From CALELM01 sp045617105 (lineage in GTDB: Bacteria > Bacillota > Negativicutes > Selenomonadales > Selenomonadaceae), in NCBI GenBank assembly GCA_045617105.1, contig JAZLHW010000016.1:1-64000 (forward strand): a stretch of 64,000 nt of DNA. The letters run 5' to 3'. The notes beneath the pieces are model-generated. The model searched no databases. It was not told where the DNA came from and saw nothing but the letters and a program-made list of their open reading frames with translations. Both the position numbers and the translations under genes were made by a program. Positions 34,797 through 43,009 of the stretch are shown here, piece after piece. The stretch's first letter is position 1. Every line of letters starts with the position of its first letter.

Positions 34797-35279
34797 ATGT
34801 TTACATGTAGAACGGCGTCTTCTGAACAGACAGCTAAACTGGCCATAGAGGTTGGGAAAAAAATTCGTGAAGGGACGATTCTTTGCTTGGAGGGAGACCT
34901 TGGCGCAGGAAAGACACTTTTTGTTAGAAATTTGGCCCATACGCTTGGTGTAGAAGGTGAAGTTACCAGTCCAACATTTAATCTGATGAATGTTTATGAA
35001 GGAATCTGTGACATTCTGCATTTTGATCTTTATCGATTGGAAACAGAGGAGCAGCTTGAAGATATTGGTTTCTTTGAGTATACAGATGATCCTGAGGGAA
35101 TCATAGTTATTGAGTGGGCAGATAAATTTCCACAGGCACTGCCGGAAGATTACATTTCCATAAGGTTTGACCGCATGAAGGATGACAGTAATGCACGCAT
35201 GATTTCTTTTTCGTGTGTAGGAGAGCGATATGAGGATTTTTTGAAGGAGCTGGAAGCAATTGTCAATTTTAGCGATTGA
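34797..35279 (+). CDS. tsaE: tRNA t6A synthesis ATPase TsaE
   Basis: P-loop ATPase of the TsaBDE complex that makes N6-threonylcarbamoyladenosine at position 37 of ANN-decoding tRNAs. Walker A GDLGAGKT is at 33-40, and TSPTFNLMN and HFDLYRLE are family marks. The 160 residues are normal. AGGAGAG precedes ATG 34797. Its end overlaps tsaB by 20 bases. Confidence 0.95.
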   Translation: MFTCRTASSEQTAKLAIEVGKKIREGTILCLEGDLGAGKTLFVRNLAHTLGVEGEVTSPTFNLMNVYEGICDILHFDLYRLETEEQLEDIGFFEYTDDPEGIIVIEWADKFPQALPEDYISIRFDRMKDDSNARMISFSCVGERYEDFLKELEAIVNFSD

Positions 35280-35973
35280 TACATCAACGCAGGTGTCCAG
35301 TGTGGCTGTGGCATCGGAGGAAAGGCTTTCAGCAGAGCTGATCATGCAGGCGAAGCTCGCTCATTCAGAGACTTTGATGCCGCATATTGAAAAAGTATTG
35401 CAGATGGCTCATTTGTCAAAGAAAGAATTGACTGGCATTGCCGTAAGTATTGGTCCTGGCTCGTTTACTGGACTTCGCATCGGTCTTGCAACGGCTAAGG
35501 CGATGGCGTATGCCTTGGATATTCCTTTGGTTGCTGTATCTACTTTGCAAGCACTTGCCTGTCATTTTCCTGTTTCTGGTATAAAATTGGTATCTATGCT
35601 CGATGCACAAAAAGGAAATGCCTATCGTGAAAGCTATCGTTGGGAGGAAGGAAAGCTGGCGATCATAGAACCATTGGAAGTCGTTTCCATTCAAGATTTC
35701 TTGGCTGAATATGACGATGCAAAAGAGCCTGTTATTTTGCTCGGGGATGCTGCAAGAAAAAAAATAAAAGGAAAACAGGAGGTCTCTGCATCTATACGGC
35801 TTGCACCAGTACATTTATCTATGCCGCGGGCAGCTAATGTAGCAATGCTTGGATTGCAGAAGCTGGCTTGTGGGGATACAGTCAATTTGATGAATTTAGA
35901 GCCTATGTATATTCGCCGTTCGGAGGCAGAGGTGCTGTGGGAACAGAGGCATTCAAAGGTGACAGAAAAATGA
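35260..35973 (+). CDS. tsaB: tRNA t6A synthesis protein TsaB
   Basis: ASKHA-fold partner of TsaD, 237 residues. ILAIDTSTQVSSVAV at the start and IGPGSFTGLRIGLATAKAMA are the conserved parts. It is catalytically inactive in other species and serves as a platform. The start is TTG 35260 with AAGGAG at 35243. It overlaps tsaE and rimI, so the three are translationally coupled. Confidence 0.94.
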   Translation: MSILAIDTSTQVSSVAVASEERLSAELIMQAKLAHSETLMPHIEKVLQMAHLSKKELTGIAVSIGPGSFTGLRIGLATAKAMAYALDIPLVAVSTLQALACHFPVSGIKLVSMLDAQKGNAYRESYRWEEGKLAIIEPLEVVSIQDFLAEYDDAKEPVILLGDAARKKIKGKQEVSASIRLAPVHLSMPRAANVAMLGLQKLACGDTVNLMNLEPMYIRRSEAEVLWEQRHSKVTEK

Positions 35974-36413
35974 TGATGGCATTTCGTGAAATGATTCCAG
36001 AGGATGCTGATGCAGTTGCACAAATCGAGAAGTCATGTTTTCCTGTGCCTTGGTCTAGGCAGTCTTTTTGGGAGGAAGCTTCCCATGAGCATACCCTTTA
36101 TTGGTTGGCATTGGACGAGGAAAAGGTGATCGGTTATGCTGGTTGTTGGATTTTAGCAGGTGAAGCACAAATTACCAATGTGGCGATTTCTCCCGAGTAT
36201 CAAGGCAAGGGCGTAGGTACTCAGTTAATGAAATCCATGATTGAGGTTGCTAAAAAACGGGGGGCAACAGCAATGACTCTGGAGGTGCGCCCATCGAATG
36301 CCTCTGCGTTGGCTCTTTACAAGAAATTCGGCTTGAAGAGTGTCGGTCGACGAAAAGGATATTATTCAGATAATGGCGAAGATGCGATTATCATGTGGAA
36401 TACGAATTTGTAA
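35970..36413 (+). CDS. rimI: Ribosomal-protein-alanine N-acetyltransferase RimI
   Basis: GNAT acetyltransferase of 147 residues, usually acting on the N-terminal alanine of S18. Acetyl-CoA loop residues appear in EYQGKGVGTQLM, and TLEVRPSNASALALYKKFGL is typical. Three ATG codons in a row (35970, 35973, 35976) could serve as start; the first overlaps the tsaB stop as ATGA. Location between tsaB and tsaD is the common Firmicute order. Confidence 0.93.
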   Translation: MMMAFREMIPEDADAVAQIEKSCFPVPWSRQSFWEEASHEHTLYWLALDEEKVIGYAGCWILAGEAQITNVAISPEYQGKGVGTQLMKSMIEVAKKRGATAMTLEVRPSNASALALYKKFGLKSVGRRKGYYSDNGEDAIIMWNTNL

Positions 36414-36424
36414 CTCATCACAGA

Positions 36425-36575
36425 TATAACGAAGCTAAGATGCCCCTTCTTCAACAGCTTGCTGTAAGTGGGGGAAGCCAAATTTTAACAAGCGGTGAGC
36501 ATATCTCCCGCTTCGTTGAAACGCAAATTGGAGGGAAAATGCTTATGGCATTTTCTTGAACAATGGCGTTATAAC
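36425..36575 (+). repeat. Interspersed structured repeat, copy D (between rimI and tsaD)
   Basis: It begins TATAACGAAGCTAAG 12 bases after the rimI stop. It is nearly identical to copy C, including hairpins and tail, and ends TGGCAT (36546)-18-TATAAC (36570-36575). The next bases TTCAGCAGG resemble the start of module 2. The repeat is readable in the tsaD frame but is not part of that protein. Confidence 0.85.
36546..36575 (+). promoter_or_regulatory. Repeat-borne promoter candidate for tsaD
   Basis: TGGCAT, 18 bases, TATAAC in the tail of copy D. A transcript would begin near 36582, just ahead of GGAGGA at 36588-36593, giving a very short leader to TTG 36600. Confidence 0.5.
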
Positions 36576-36599
36576 TTCAGCAGGTTTGGAGGAAGAACC

Positions 36600-37637
36600 T
36601 TGAAATATGAAGAAGAACGTTTGACGCTGGCCATTGAATCGAGTTGTGACGAGACATCTGTTGCAGTTCTGAGAGGCGGCAGAACGATTTTATCGAATAT
36701 TATATCGACACAGATTCCCGTTCACCAGAAATTTGGCGGTGTTGTGCCTGAAATTGCATCGAGAAAACATATCGTGAACATTATGCCAGTGATTGATGAG
36801 GCAATTCGTCATGCAGGTGTTGCCCTGCATGAGATCGATCAAGTGGCAGTGACTTATGGACCCGGATTAGTAGGTGCTTTGCTGGTTGGCGTATCGGCAG
36901 CAAAAGCTCTTGCGTTTTCTCTTGATGTACCTTTGATTGGTGTCAATCATTTGGAAGGTCATATTTTTGCAAATTTTTTGAGTACAAAAGATTTAGAGCC
37001 GCCCTTTGTCGCATTAGTTGTTTCAGGTGGTCATACAGCATTGGTAAAGGTAAATGGATACAATAGCTTTACTATGATGGGGCAGACACGTGACGATGCA
37101 GCAGGAGAGGCTTTTGATAAGGTCGCAAGGGTGATGGGGCTTCCCTATCCGGGCGGACCACAGATTGACAAGCTGGCAAGGGAAGGAAATTCAATGGCTA
37201 TTGATTTTCCACAAGCACTTCGTGGAGATGGCAGCTATGAATTTAGTTTTAGTGGATTAAAGTCTGCTGTACTTAATTATTTGAATAGTATGCAGCAGAA
37301 AAAGCTGGAGATAAATAAAGCAGACGTAGCGGCTTCCTTTCAGAGGGCAGTTATTGAAATTTTGACAGACAAGGCATTTGAGGCTGTGGAAGAAGCTGGA
37401 ATGAATACTCTGGTATTAGCTGGGGGTGTGGCAGCAAACAGTGCTTTAGAAGCAAGACTGCGTGAAGAATCTGGGAAACGGAATATTCGTTTTGTATTTC
37501 CTGATCCTTTGCTTTGCACGGATAATGCGGCGATGATTGGATGTCGAGGCTATTATCAAGCCTTGGCAGGAAAGTATTCGGATCTGCATCTTAATGCAGT
37601 ACCTGGATTGGGGCTTTCCGATGTCGAGGACAGGTAA
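36600..37637 (+). CDS. tsaD: tRNA t6A threonylcarbamoyltransferase TsaD
   Basis: Catalytic subunit that transfers threonylcarbamoyl to A37. The iron ligands H117 and H121 are in NHLEGH. TYGPGLVGALLVGVSAAKALA and LVVSGGHTALV are diagnostic. GGAGGA at 36588 sets the start at TTG 36600, giving the normal 345 residues. An in-frame extension back to 36495 would be made of repeat DNA and is rejected. The gene follows rimI after repeat copy D, which splits an otherwise tight operon. Confidence 0.95.
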   Translation: MKYEEERLTLAIESSCDETSVAVLRGGRTILSNIISTQIPVHQKFGGVVPEIASRKHIVNIMPVIDEAIRHAGVALHEIDQVAVTYGPGLVGALLVGVSAAKALAFSLDVPLIGVNHLEGHIFANFLSTKDLEPPFVALVVSGGHTALVKVNGYNSFTMMGQTRDDAAGEAFDKVARVMGLPYPGGPQIDKLAREGNSMAIDFPQALRGDGSYEFSFSGLKSAVLNYLNSMQQKKLEINKADVAASFQRAVIEILTDKAFEAVEEAGMNTLVLAGGVAANSALEARLREESGKRNIRFVFPDPLLCTDNAAMIGCRGYYQALAGKYSDLHLNAVPGLGLSDVEDR

Positions 37638-37731
37638 ACGCATTATAGGATTCTTCATGTTTTTATAGACAAATGCAATCACATGGCAGTAAAATGTTAT
37701 GCAGAATTTTTGGAAAAGGATGGTGAGGAAA

Positions 37732-37809
37732 ATGGACGATCACCCTAGTAGTTTGTGGAATCATCAACAAAGCAATTTCATATTGGGAGATTCGGCCATT
37801 TTCGTATAA
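37732..37809 (+). CDS. Possible 25-residue leader peptide upstream of corA
   Basis: GGTGAGG lies six bases before ATG 37732, followed by 25 codons ending TAA at 37809, 36 bases before corA. The peptide MDDHPSSLWNHQQSNF... has no known match and no membrane segment. It is the only candidate in the 208-base gap. Mg-responsive leader peptides exist before some transport genes, but no attenuator hairpin was resolved here. A chance frame is possible. Confidence 0.3.
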   Translation: MDDHPSSLWNHQQSNFILGDSAIFV

Positions 37810-37845
37810 ATTTGGCTAGATCTCCTGTTCAGAGAAGGAGATATT

Positions 37846-38799
37846 ATGCTCAAGATTTATAAGTCAATGGAAAATGGACCGATGAGAGAGCTGACGCTCA
37901 AGACTTTAGAAAAAGGTGCTTGGATCAATATTATCGATCCGACTCCCTATGAGTTAAAGGTGGTAAGCAATCTTACTGAGGTTGAACCAGATTTTTTAAA
38001 ATCTGCATTGGACGATGAAGAGCGTTCACATACGGATATTGAAGATAATTCTGTCATGGTTTTGACAAATGTGCCAATTTTTAAAGGAGAAGATAGTTAC
38101 GATGTATTACCGCTTGCTATTATTGTGACAGGGGAATACATCATTACGGTTTGCTTGGAGGAGACTCCTGTGATTGCGGAATTCAATGAAAGAACCTATA
38201 AACTCTTCCGCACATACAAGAAAACTAGATTTCTTTTTCAGATATTGTACAAGTCTGCAACCTATTATTTGAAATATCTTCGTCAAATCAGCAAGATTTC
38301 AGATGAAATTGAGGATCGCTTGCGTCATTCCATGAAAAATCGTGAGATTCTTCGACTTTTGGAGCTTCAAAAGGGCTTGACCTATTTTAATGCAGCAATT
38401 CGATCTAATGGTGCTGTGCTGGACAAGCTTTTGCGCTTGCGTTCAAATCAGAGCATTTGTCCTGTTCTTAAAATGTATGAAGAGGACGAAGACCTTTTGG
38501 AAGATGTTATTATCGAGAACAAGCAGGCACGCGAGATGGTAGAGATGTACAGCAAGATTTTGGCACGCTTGGCAGATACTTTTGCTTCTATCATTTCCAA
38601 CAATCAGAATCTTGTTATGAAATTTCTTGCGGCTATGACAATCATCATAGCTATACCAACGGTAGTATCAAGCTTTTTCGGCATGAATGTGCCAGTGCCG
38701 TTCAGTGAGGATCCTAAAGGTTTCCTTTACATCATGGTAATTGCATTCTCGATTTCTTTGACAACAGCATGTGTTCTTTGGCGAAGAAAGATGTTTTGA
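37846..38799 (+). CDS. corA: CorA-family magnesium/divalent cation transporter
   Basis: Pentameric inner-membrane channel of 317 residues. The long cytoplasmic N-terminal domain is followed by two C-terminal membrane helices at about 260-282 and 294-313. The signature G279-M280-N281 closes the first helix (SFFGMNVPVPF). GAGAAGGAG precedes ATG 37846. The second helix ends with a basic WRRKMF tail, as usual. Confidence 0.94.
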   Translation: MLKIYKSMENGPMRELTLKTLEKGAWINIIDPTPYELKVVSNLTEVEPDFLKSALDDEERSHTDIEDNSVMVLTNVPIFKGEDSYDVLPLAIIVTGEYIITVCLEETPVIAEFNERTYKLFRTYKKTRFLFQILYKSATYYLKYLRQISKISDEIEDRLRHSMKNREILRLLELQKGLTYFNAAIRSNGAVLDKLLRLRSNQSICPVLKMYEEDEDLLEDVIIENKQAREMVEMYSKILARLADTFASIISNNQNLVMKFLAAMTIIIAIPTVVSSFFGMNVPVPFSEDPKGFLYIMVIAFSISLTTACVLWRRKMF

Positions 38800-38808
38800 G
38801 GTGTGTTT

Positions 38809-39033
38809 ATGATTATTGAGGCAAAATTAAGAGATGGCATAATCTTTGGAGATGTGAGTCATTCTGAATATGTGTACATGCCGGCTAGTGAGATGGGAAT
38901 GGAGGCACCGATGTGCATCTACGAAGAAAGAGAGCGGCATACAGATGTGGACATGGCAGGGGCATTGCGTTTGATACGTGTACGAAGTTTGCGTCCTGTC
39001 AATCATCCTTTGATGGGAAAAAGTTCGTGTTAG
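38809..39033 (+). CDS. Small hypothetical protein, 74 residues
   Basis: Not recognised. It begins MIIEAKLRDGIIFGDVSHSEY and is mixed in charge, without a membrane helix or metal motif. TTGAGGTG precedes ATG 38809, nine bases after the corA stop, and the antitoxin-like gene begins 16 bases further on, so the three may form one transcript. Confidence 0.6.
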   Translation: MIIEAKLRDGIIFGDVSHSEYVYMPASEMGMEAPMCIYEERERHTDVDMAGALRLIRVRSLRPVNHPLMGKSSC

Positions 39034-39049
39034 AGGGGAGCCAGATTCC

Positions 39050-39232
39050 ATGAAAGCAGTAACTTCAGGAAATTTTTTGAAGGAATTTACCGTAATAGCG
39101 GATTGTGCTTGTGATAAAAAGGAACGTTTTGTTGTCCAAAGAAGTAATGGGAAAAATGTGGTTCTTATGTCTATGGAGGACTTTAATGGTTTGCAGAAAG
39201 AATTGTATTGTGCAAAGGATGGGCATTGCTAG
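39050..39232 (+). CDS. Phd/YefM-like antitoxin, solitary
   Basis: A 60-residue protein that looks like a shortened type II antitoxin. MKAVTSGNFLKEF matches the start of the DNA-binding Phd/YefM fold, and RSNGKNVVLMSMEDFNGLQKELY matches its VVLMSxEDYNSLxET signature. The usual toxin-binding tail is nearly absent, and no RelE, YoeB or Doc toxin gene follows. The next gene lies on the other strand. It may be an orphan regulator or the remains of a module. Four cysteines are unusual for the family. Confidence 0.65.
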   Translation: MKAVTSGNFLKEFTVIADCACDKKERFVVQRSNGKNVVLMSMEDFNGLQKELYCAKDGHC

Positions 39233-39262
39233 TGGGAGGCCTGTCTTTTTTTATGCATGTGC

Positions 39263-39958
39263 TTATGTATTGTCAATGTATTTTTTTTGATACCACCAAG
39301 CAATGAGAATAAGAAGAATCGTTGCAATTATAACGATAATTAGACGAGTTGGATCCTCTTGCTTTGTAATGGTATCGTGACCAATAACAGCTTCAATCCC
39401 TGTAGATGGGAATTTGCCAATCAAGGAAGCCAATACATAATCTCGAAGACTCATGGCACTGAGAGCACCAACAGCATTCAGAAGTGCTGAAGGAAGATAA
39501 GGGATCATGCGTGCAATCAGCATAACAGTAAAACCTTTTGTTCCGCTGTATTTGTCGATGTTGCTGAGTCGTTTGTTTTTTGCAATGATTTTTTCTGCGG
39601 TATCTCGGAAAAAGAAACGAAGCAGGAGGAAACTGATGGTAACTCCGACTGTTTCAGCAATACAGGAAAGAATGATGCCGGGAATTATTCCAAAAATCAG
39701 TGTGTTAGCTGTAGAAAAGATAATGGCTGGCGGGAATCCAAGGGCATTGACAAAAAGAGTAAGGCAAAAGCTGAAAAATATGGCCCAGTTGCCAAAGGAG
39801 TGAATATACGCTGCAGTTTCTTTGATGTCGCCATGGGAAAGAGTGAGCCAAAGACGGGGAAAAAATTCTGGATTTTCTAGGTGAATGATGGCAAGAAGGA
39901 TAATAATAAGCAAAAAAGCGATATATCTGATAGTACGCATAGATTTTAAGCTGGACAA
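39263..39958 (-). CDS. TVP38/TMEM64 (VTT domain) membrane protein
   Basis: A 231-residue integral membrane protein with about five to six hydrophobic segments. The VTT/SNARE-associated domain is recognisable from FPPAIIFSTANTLIFGIIPG and ARMIPYLPSALLNAVGALSAM. Relatives in the DedA superfamily are lipid scramblases or transport-linked. TTG 39958 is supported by AAGGAGG eight bases upstream. The C-terminus ends in a short basic tail. The substrate is unknown. Confidence 0.85.
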   Translation of the reverse strand: MSSLKSMRTIRYIAFLLIIILLAIIHLENPEFFPRLWLTLSHGDIKETAAYIHSFGNWAIFFSFCLTLFVNALGFPPAIIFSTANTLIFGIIPGIILSCIAETVGVTISFLLLRFFFRDTAEKIIAKNKRLSNIDKYSGTKGFTVMLIARMIPYLPSALLNAVGALSAMSLRDYVLASLIGKFPSTGIEAVIGHDTITKQEDPTRLIIVIIATILLILIAWWYQKKYIDNT

Positions 39959-40095
39959 AGGATAACCTCCTTCAGTAAGATCATCATTATTTAACTATAA
40001 CATATTATGAAAAATTTATATATAAAACTTGTATGTTTTTGTTTGGAAAGCATGAATGTTTTGCTGATTCATAAACGAAAGGATTGCTGAGATCG

Positions 40096-40245
40096 ATGGT
40101 ATTAATAGGTGTTATTATAGGATTCATGTTGCTTGCAGCAATGGGACTGTATTTGAAGGTGGATAAACAGCAGGAGGAAGAAGAATTAGAGGAGTGGAAA
40201 CAAAACGGTCATCCACAAGAAGGAAAATGGGTTTCCAAACAATGA
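40096..40245 (+). CDS. Small single-pass membrane protein, 49 residues
   Basis: ATG 40096 opens 49 codons. Residues 2-20 are hydrophobic (VLIGVIIGFMLLAAMGLYL) and the rest is a charged tail rich in glutamate ending in EGKWVSKQ. AAAGGA lies about 14 bases upstream, a weak site. The composition is that of a real single-pass protein and not of random sequence. No homologue is recognised. Confidence 0.5.
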   Translation: MVLIGVIIGFMLLAAMGLYLKVDKQQEEEELEEWKQNGHPQEGKWVSKQ

Positions 40246-40291
40246 GGAAAACGTCGGTTCTAAAAAGAAAGTCGAATTGCAGAAAATATGT

Positions 40292-40320
40292 TTGCATGAA
40301 GAAATCATTTGTGCTATACT
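40292..40320 (+). promoter_or_regulatory. Promoter of rpsO
   Basis: TTGCAT at 40292-40297, 17 bases, TATACT at 40315-40320, leaving a leader of about 95 bases before rpsO. Confidence 0.65.
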
Positions 40321-40343
40321 ATTACAGGTTGTTCATAGATTCG

Positions 40344-40392
40344 TCCATAGCAAGGTTTGACGAGGGACTCCGACGTATTCTTTGCTATTGGA
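40344..40392 (+). promoter_or_regulatory. Structured leader ahead of rpsO, possible S15 autoregulation site
   Basis: TCCATAGCAA at 40344-40353 pairs with TTGCTATTGGA at 40382-40392 with one bulge, enclosing small GGA/TCC and ACG/CGT helices. It lies between the rpsO promoter and its ribosome site. S15 represses its own mRNA through leader structures in several phyla; that this is one is inferred. Confidence 0.4.
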
Positions 40393-40422
40393 TATTATGA
40401 TGATTTATAGGAGGAAGAGCAA

Positions 40423-40689
40423 ATGTTGACACAGGAAGCAAAGCAGGAAATCATGCAGAAGTATGCGGTTCATGAAGGTGATACTGGATCCCCAGAGGTA
40501 CAGATTGCTGTCTTGACGGCTCGCATTACGTATCTTACGGAACATCTTAGGGAGCATAAGAAGGATCATCATTCTCGTCGTGGTCTTTTGAAGATGGTTG
40601 GTCATCGTCGTCGTCTGCTTAGCTATCTTTACAAGAAAGATATTGAGCGTTATCGTGCAATTCTTTCCAAATTGAATCTTCGCAAGTAA
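40423..40689 (+). CDS. rpsO: 30S ribosomal protein S15
   Basis: S15 of 88 residues, which binds 16S rRNA helix 22 early in 30S assembly. GDTGSPEVQIAVLTARI, HKKDHHSRRGLL and GHRRRLLSYL are invariant parts. AGGAGG precedes ATG 40423. The rpsO-pnp order is the widespread bacterial one, here with a terminator and about 150 bases between them. Confidence 0.98.
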   Translation: MLTQEAKQEIMQKYAVHEGDTGSPEVQIAVLTARITYLTEHLREHKKDHHSRRGLLKMVGHRRRLLSYLYKKDIERYRAILSKLNLRK

Positions 40690-40714
40690 TTGCAAAAGTG
40701 GTATTGTGTTTTTG

Positions 40715-40741
40715 AAAAAGCGGGATTTTCCCGCTTTTTTT
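40715..40741 (+). terminator. Terminator after rpsO
   Basis: AAAAGCGGGA pairs with TCCCGCTTTT around a TTT loop, then more T. It lies 26 bases after the stop. Confidence 0.92.
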
Positions 40742-40836
40742 ATGTTTTCTTTGAAAAGAAGAAGGATTTTATTTTTTTTTGTTGAATAACGAAGAATAGA
40801 TGCTATAGAATGTGTTGAAGTATTGGAGGAAACTAT

Positions 40837-42906
40837 ATGTATAGTTTTGAGATGGAACTTGGTGGCCGCAAACTGACCGTAGAGACAGGGAAGCTGGCAA
40901 AGCAGGCAAATGGTGCAGTGCTTGTCAGATATGGTGATACAGTTGTCTTGGTAACAGCTACTGCATCAGCAGAACCGCGTGAGGGAGTAGACTTTTTTCC
41001 TTTGACGGTTGATTATGAGGAAAAGATGTATGCGGCTGGCAAGATTCCAGGTGGTTTCATTAAGCGTGAAGGACGCCCATCGAGTGATGCGATTCTTTGT
41101 GCGCGTTTGATTGATCGCCCCATTCGTCCGCTTTTCCCGAAGGGTTTTCGGAATGATGTGCAAATCGTCAGCACGGTTCTTTCGGCAGAAATGGATAATG
41201 CACCTGAGCTTGCTGCGATGATTGGAGCATCTTGTGCATTGACAATATCGGATATTCCATTTTTGGGACCAATTGCTGGAGTTCGTGTAGGTTGCGTAGA
41301 TAATGAGTTCGTTATCAATCCAACGGAGGAACAGCGCAATGTTTCTACATTGAATCTGACGGTTGCGGGTTCTCATGATGCAGTTATGATGGTAGAGGCT
41401 GGTGCAAACGAGCTGCCAGAGGAAACTATTTTGGATGCGATTCTGTTTGGTCATAAGGAAATTCAGCGTATCGTTGATTTTCAGAATAAGATTCAGTCTG
41501 AATGCGGAAAAGAAAAGAGAGAAGTCAGGCTCTTTACTGTTCCGGAGGAATTGGAGACTGGTATCCGTGATTATGCAAAGGAGCGTTTGAATGAAGCGAC
41601 TCGCAATCCGGACAAGCTTGACCGTGACGCACACATTGCAGAAATCAATGCAGATACGATGGCATACTTCTTGGAAAAATATCCAGAGATGGATAAGGAG
41701 ATCGGTATTGCTCTCCATGATCTTGAAAAAGAAATCGTGCGCCACATGATCACGCATGAAAAGATTCGTCCGGACGGGCGTGAAGTAGAGGAGGTTCGAC
41801 CTGTCAGCTGTGAGGTAGGGCTTCTTCCCCGCACGCATGGCTCTGGTCTTTTTACGAGAGGGCAGACACAGATTCTTACTGTTACGACACTTGGTTCTTT
41901 GGGAGATGAGCAGATCATTGATGGGCTTGCTCCAGAGACTACGAAGCATTATATTCATCATTACAATTTCCCAGGCTATAGCGTTGGCGAGGCACGTCCG
42001 ATTCGCAGCCCTGGACGTCGGGAAATCGGTCATGGTGCACTTGCGGAACGTGCGCTTGTTCCCGTGATTCCTTCTATCGAGGAATTCCCATATACGATCC
42101 GGCTTGTTTCTGAGGTTCTTGAATCCAATGGTTCTAGCTCTATGGGAAGCGTGTGCGGCAGTACCTTATCCTTGATGAATGCAGGTGTGCCAATAAAGCG
42201 TCCTGTTTCCGGTGTTGCTATGGGATTGGTGAAGGATGGAGATGCCTATACGATTCTGACTGATATTCAAGGCATGGAAGATGCGCTTGGCGATATGGAT
42301 TTCAAGGTTGCTGGTACAAAGGAAGGTATTACGGCTATTCAGATGGATATTAAAGTAGCTGGAATCAGCCGTGAAATACTGTTTTCGGCACTTCAGCAGG
42401 CAAAACGCGGCCGTGAATTTATTCTTGAGAAGATGCTTGCATGCATTGACAGACCAGCAGAGGAACTTTCTCCATACGCTCCAAGGGTAGAGAGCATGAA
42501 AATCAAGGTGGATAAGATTCGTGAAGTCATTGGAACAGGCGGAAAGGTCGTCAAGAAGATCATTGATGAAACGGGTGTTACGATCGATATTCATGAAGAT
42601 GGGAACATTTTCCTTTCTTCCGTGGATGCCGAAGGCATGAAGAAAGCCCGTAAAATGATTGAGGATATTGTTCGTGAAGTTGAGGTCGGTGAGATTTATG
42701 TAGGGAAGGTTACCCGCCTCATGAAGTTTGGTGCGTTTGTGGAAGTTCTTCCGGGCAAAGAGGGATTGTGCCATATTTCTCAACTAGCTAGGGAGCGTGT
42801 TGAAAAAGTGGAGGACGTTGTTCAAGTTGGTGACCAACTGCAGGTCAAGGTTTTGGAAATTGATGAAAAGGGACGAATCGGTTTGAGTCATAAAGTCCTT
42901 CTCTAA
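40837..42906 (+). CDS. pnp: Polyribonucleotide nucleotidyltransferase
   Basis: 3'-to-5' phosphorolytic exoribonuclease, trimeric, part of the degradosome. Two RNase PH-like domains are joined by a helical segment; the first begins at the N-terminus and the second near 310 (RPDGREVEEVRPVSCEVG). A KH domain lies at about 553-612 (KIREVIGTGGKVVKKI) and an S1 domain at about 620-688 (GEIYVGKVTRLMKFGAFVEV). The 689 residues are normal. TTGGAGG precedes ATG 40837. Confidence 0.97.
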   Translation: MYSFEMELGGRKLTVETGKLAKQANGAVLVRYGDTVVLVTATASAEPREGVDFFPLTVDYEEKMYAAGKIPGGFIKREGRPSSDAILCARLIDRPIRPLFPKGFRNDVQIVSTVLSAEMDNAPELAAMIGASCALTISDIPFLGPIAGVRVGCVDNEFVINPTEEQRNVSTLNLTVAGSHDAVMMVEAGANELPEETILDAILFGHKEIQRIVDFQNKIQSECGKEKREVRLFTVPEELETGIRDYAKERLNEATRNPDKLDRDAHIAEINADTMAYFLEKYPEMDKEIGIALHDLEKEIVRHMITHEKIRPDGREVEEVRPVSCEVGLLPRTHGSGLFTRGQTQILTVTTLGSLGDEQIIDGLAPETTKHYIHHYNFPGYSVGEARPIRSPGRREIGHGALAERALVPVIPSIEEFPYTIRLVSEVLESNGSSSMGSVCGSTLSLMNAGVPIKRPVSGVAMGLVKDGDAYTILTDIQGMEDALGDMDFKVAGTKEGITAIQMDIKVAGISREILFSALQQAKRGREFILEKMLACIDRPAEELSPYAPRVESMKIKVDKIREVIGTGGKVVKKIIDETGVTIDIHEDGNIFLSSVDAEGMKKARKMIEDIVREVEVGEIYVGKVTRLMKFGAFVEVLPGKEGLCHISQLARERVEKVEDVVQVGDQLQVKVLEIDEKGRIGLSHKVLL

Positions 42907-42924
42907 TTTTAGGGTGTCATAGTT

Positions 42925-42960
42925 GGAGCCCATGCAGCATATGCTGCATGGGCTCCTTTT
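42925..42960. terminator. Terminator after pnp, perfect 32-bp palindrome
   Basis: Arms GGAGCCCATGCAGCAT meet without a loop to form a perfect palindrome at 42925-42956, followed by TTTT. It sits between convergent pnp and nadE and could serve both. Confidence 0.88.
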
Positions 42961-43009
42961 GTATGAAGTGCCGGAACTTTTTGTCATGAAACAGCCAACT
43001 TCTGTGTGG

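Noticed and set aside
36495..36599. An N-terminal extension of TsaD
   Set aside because: It is translated repeat DNA (copy D), and GGAGGA plus TTG at 36600 gives a normal-length TsaD.
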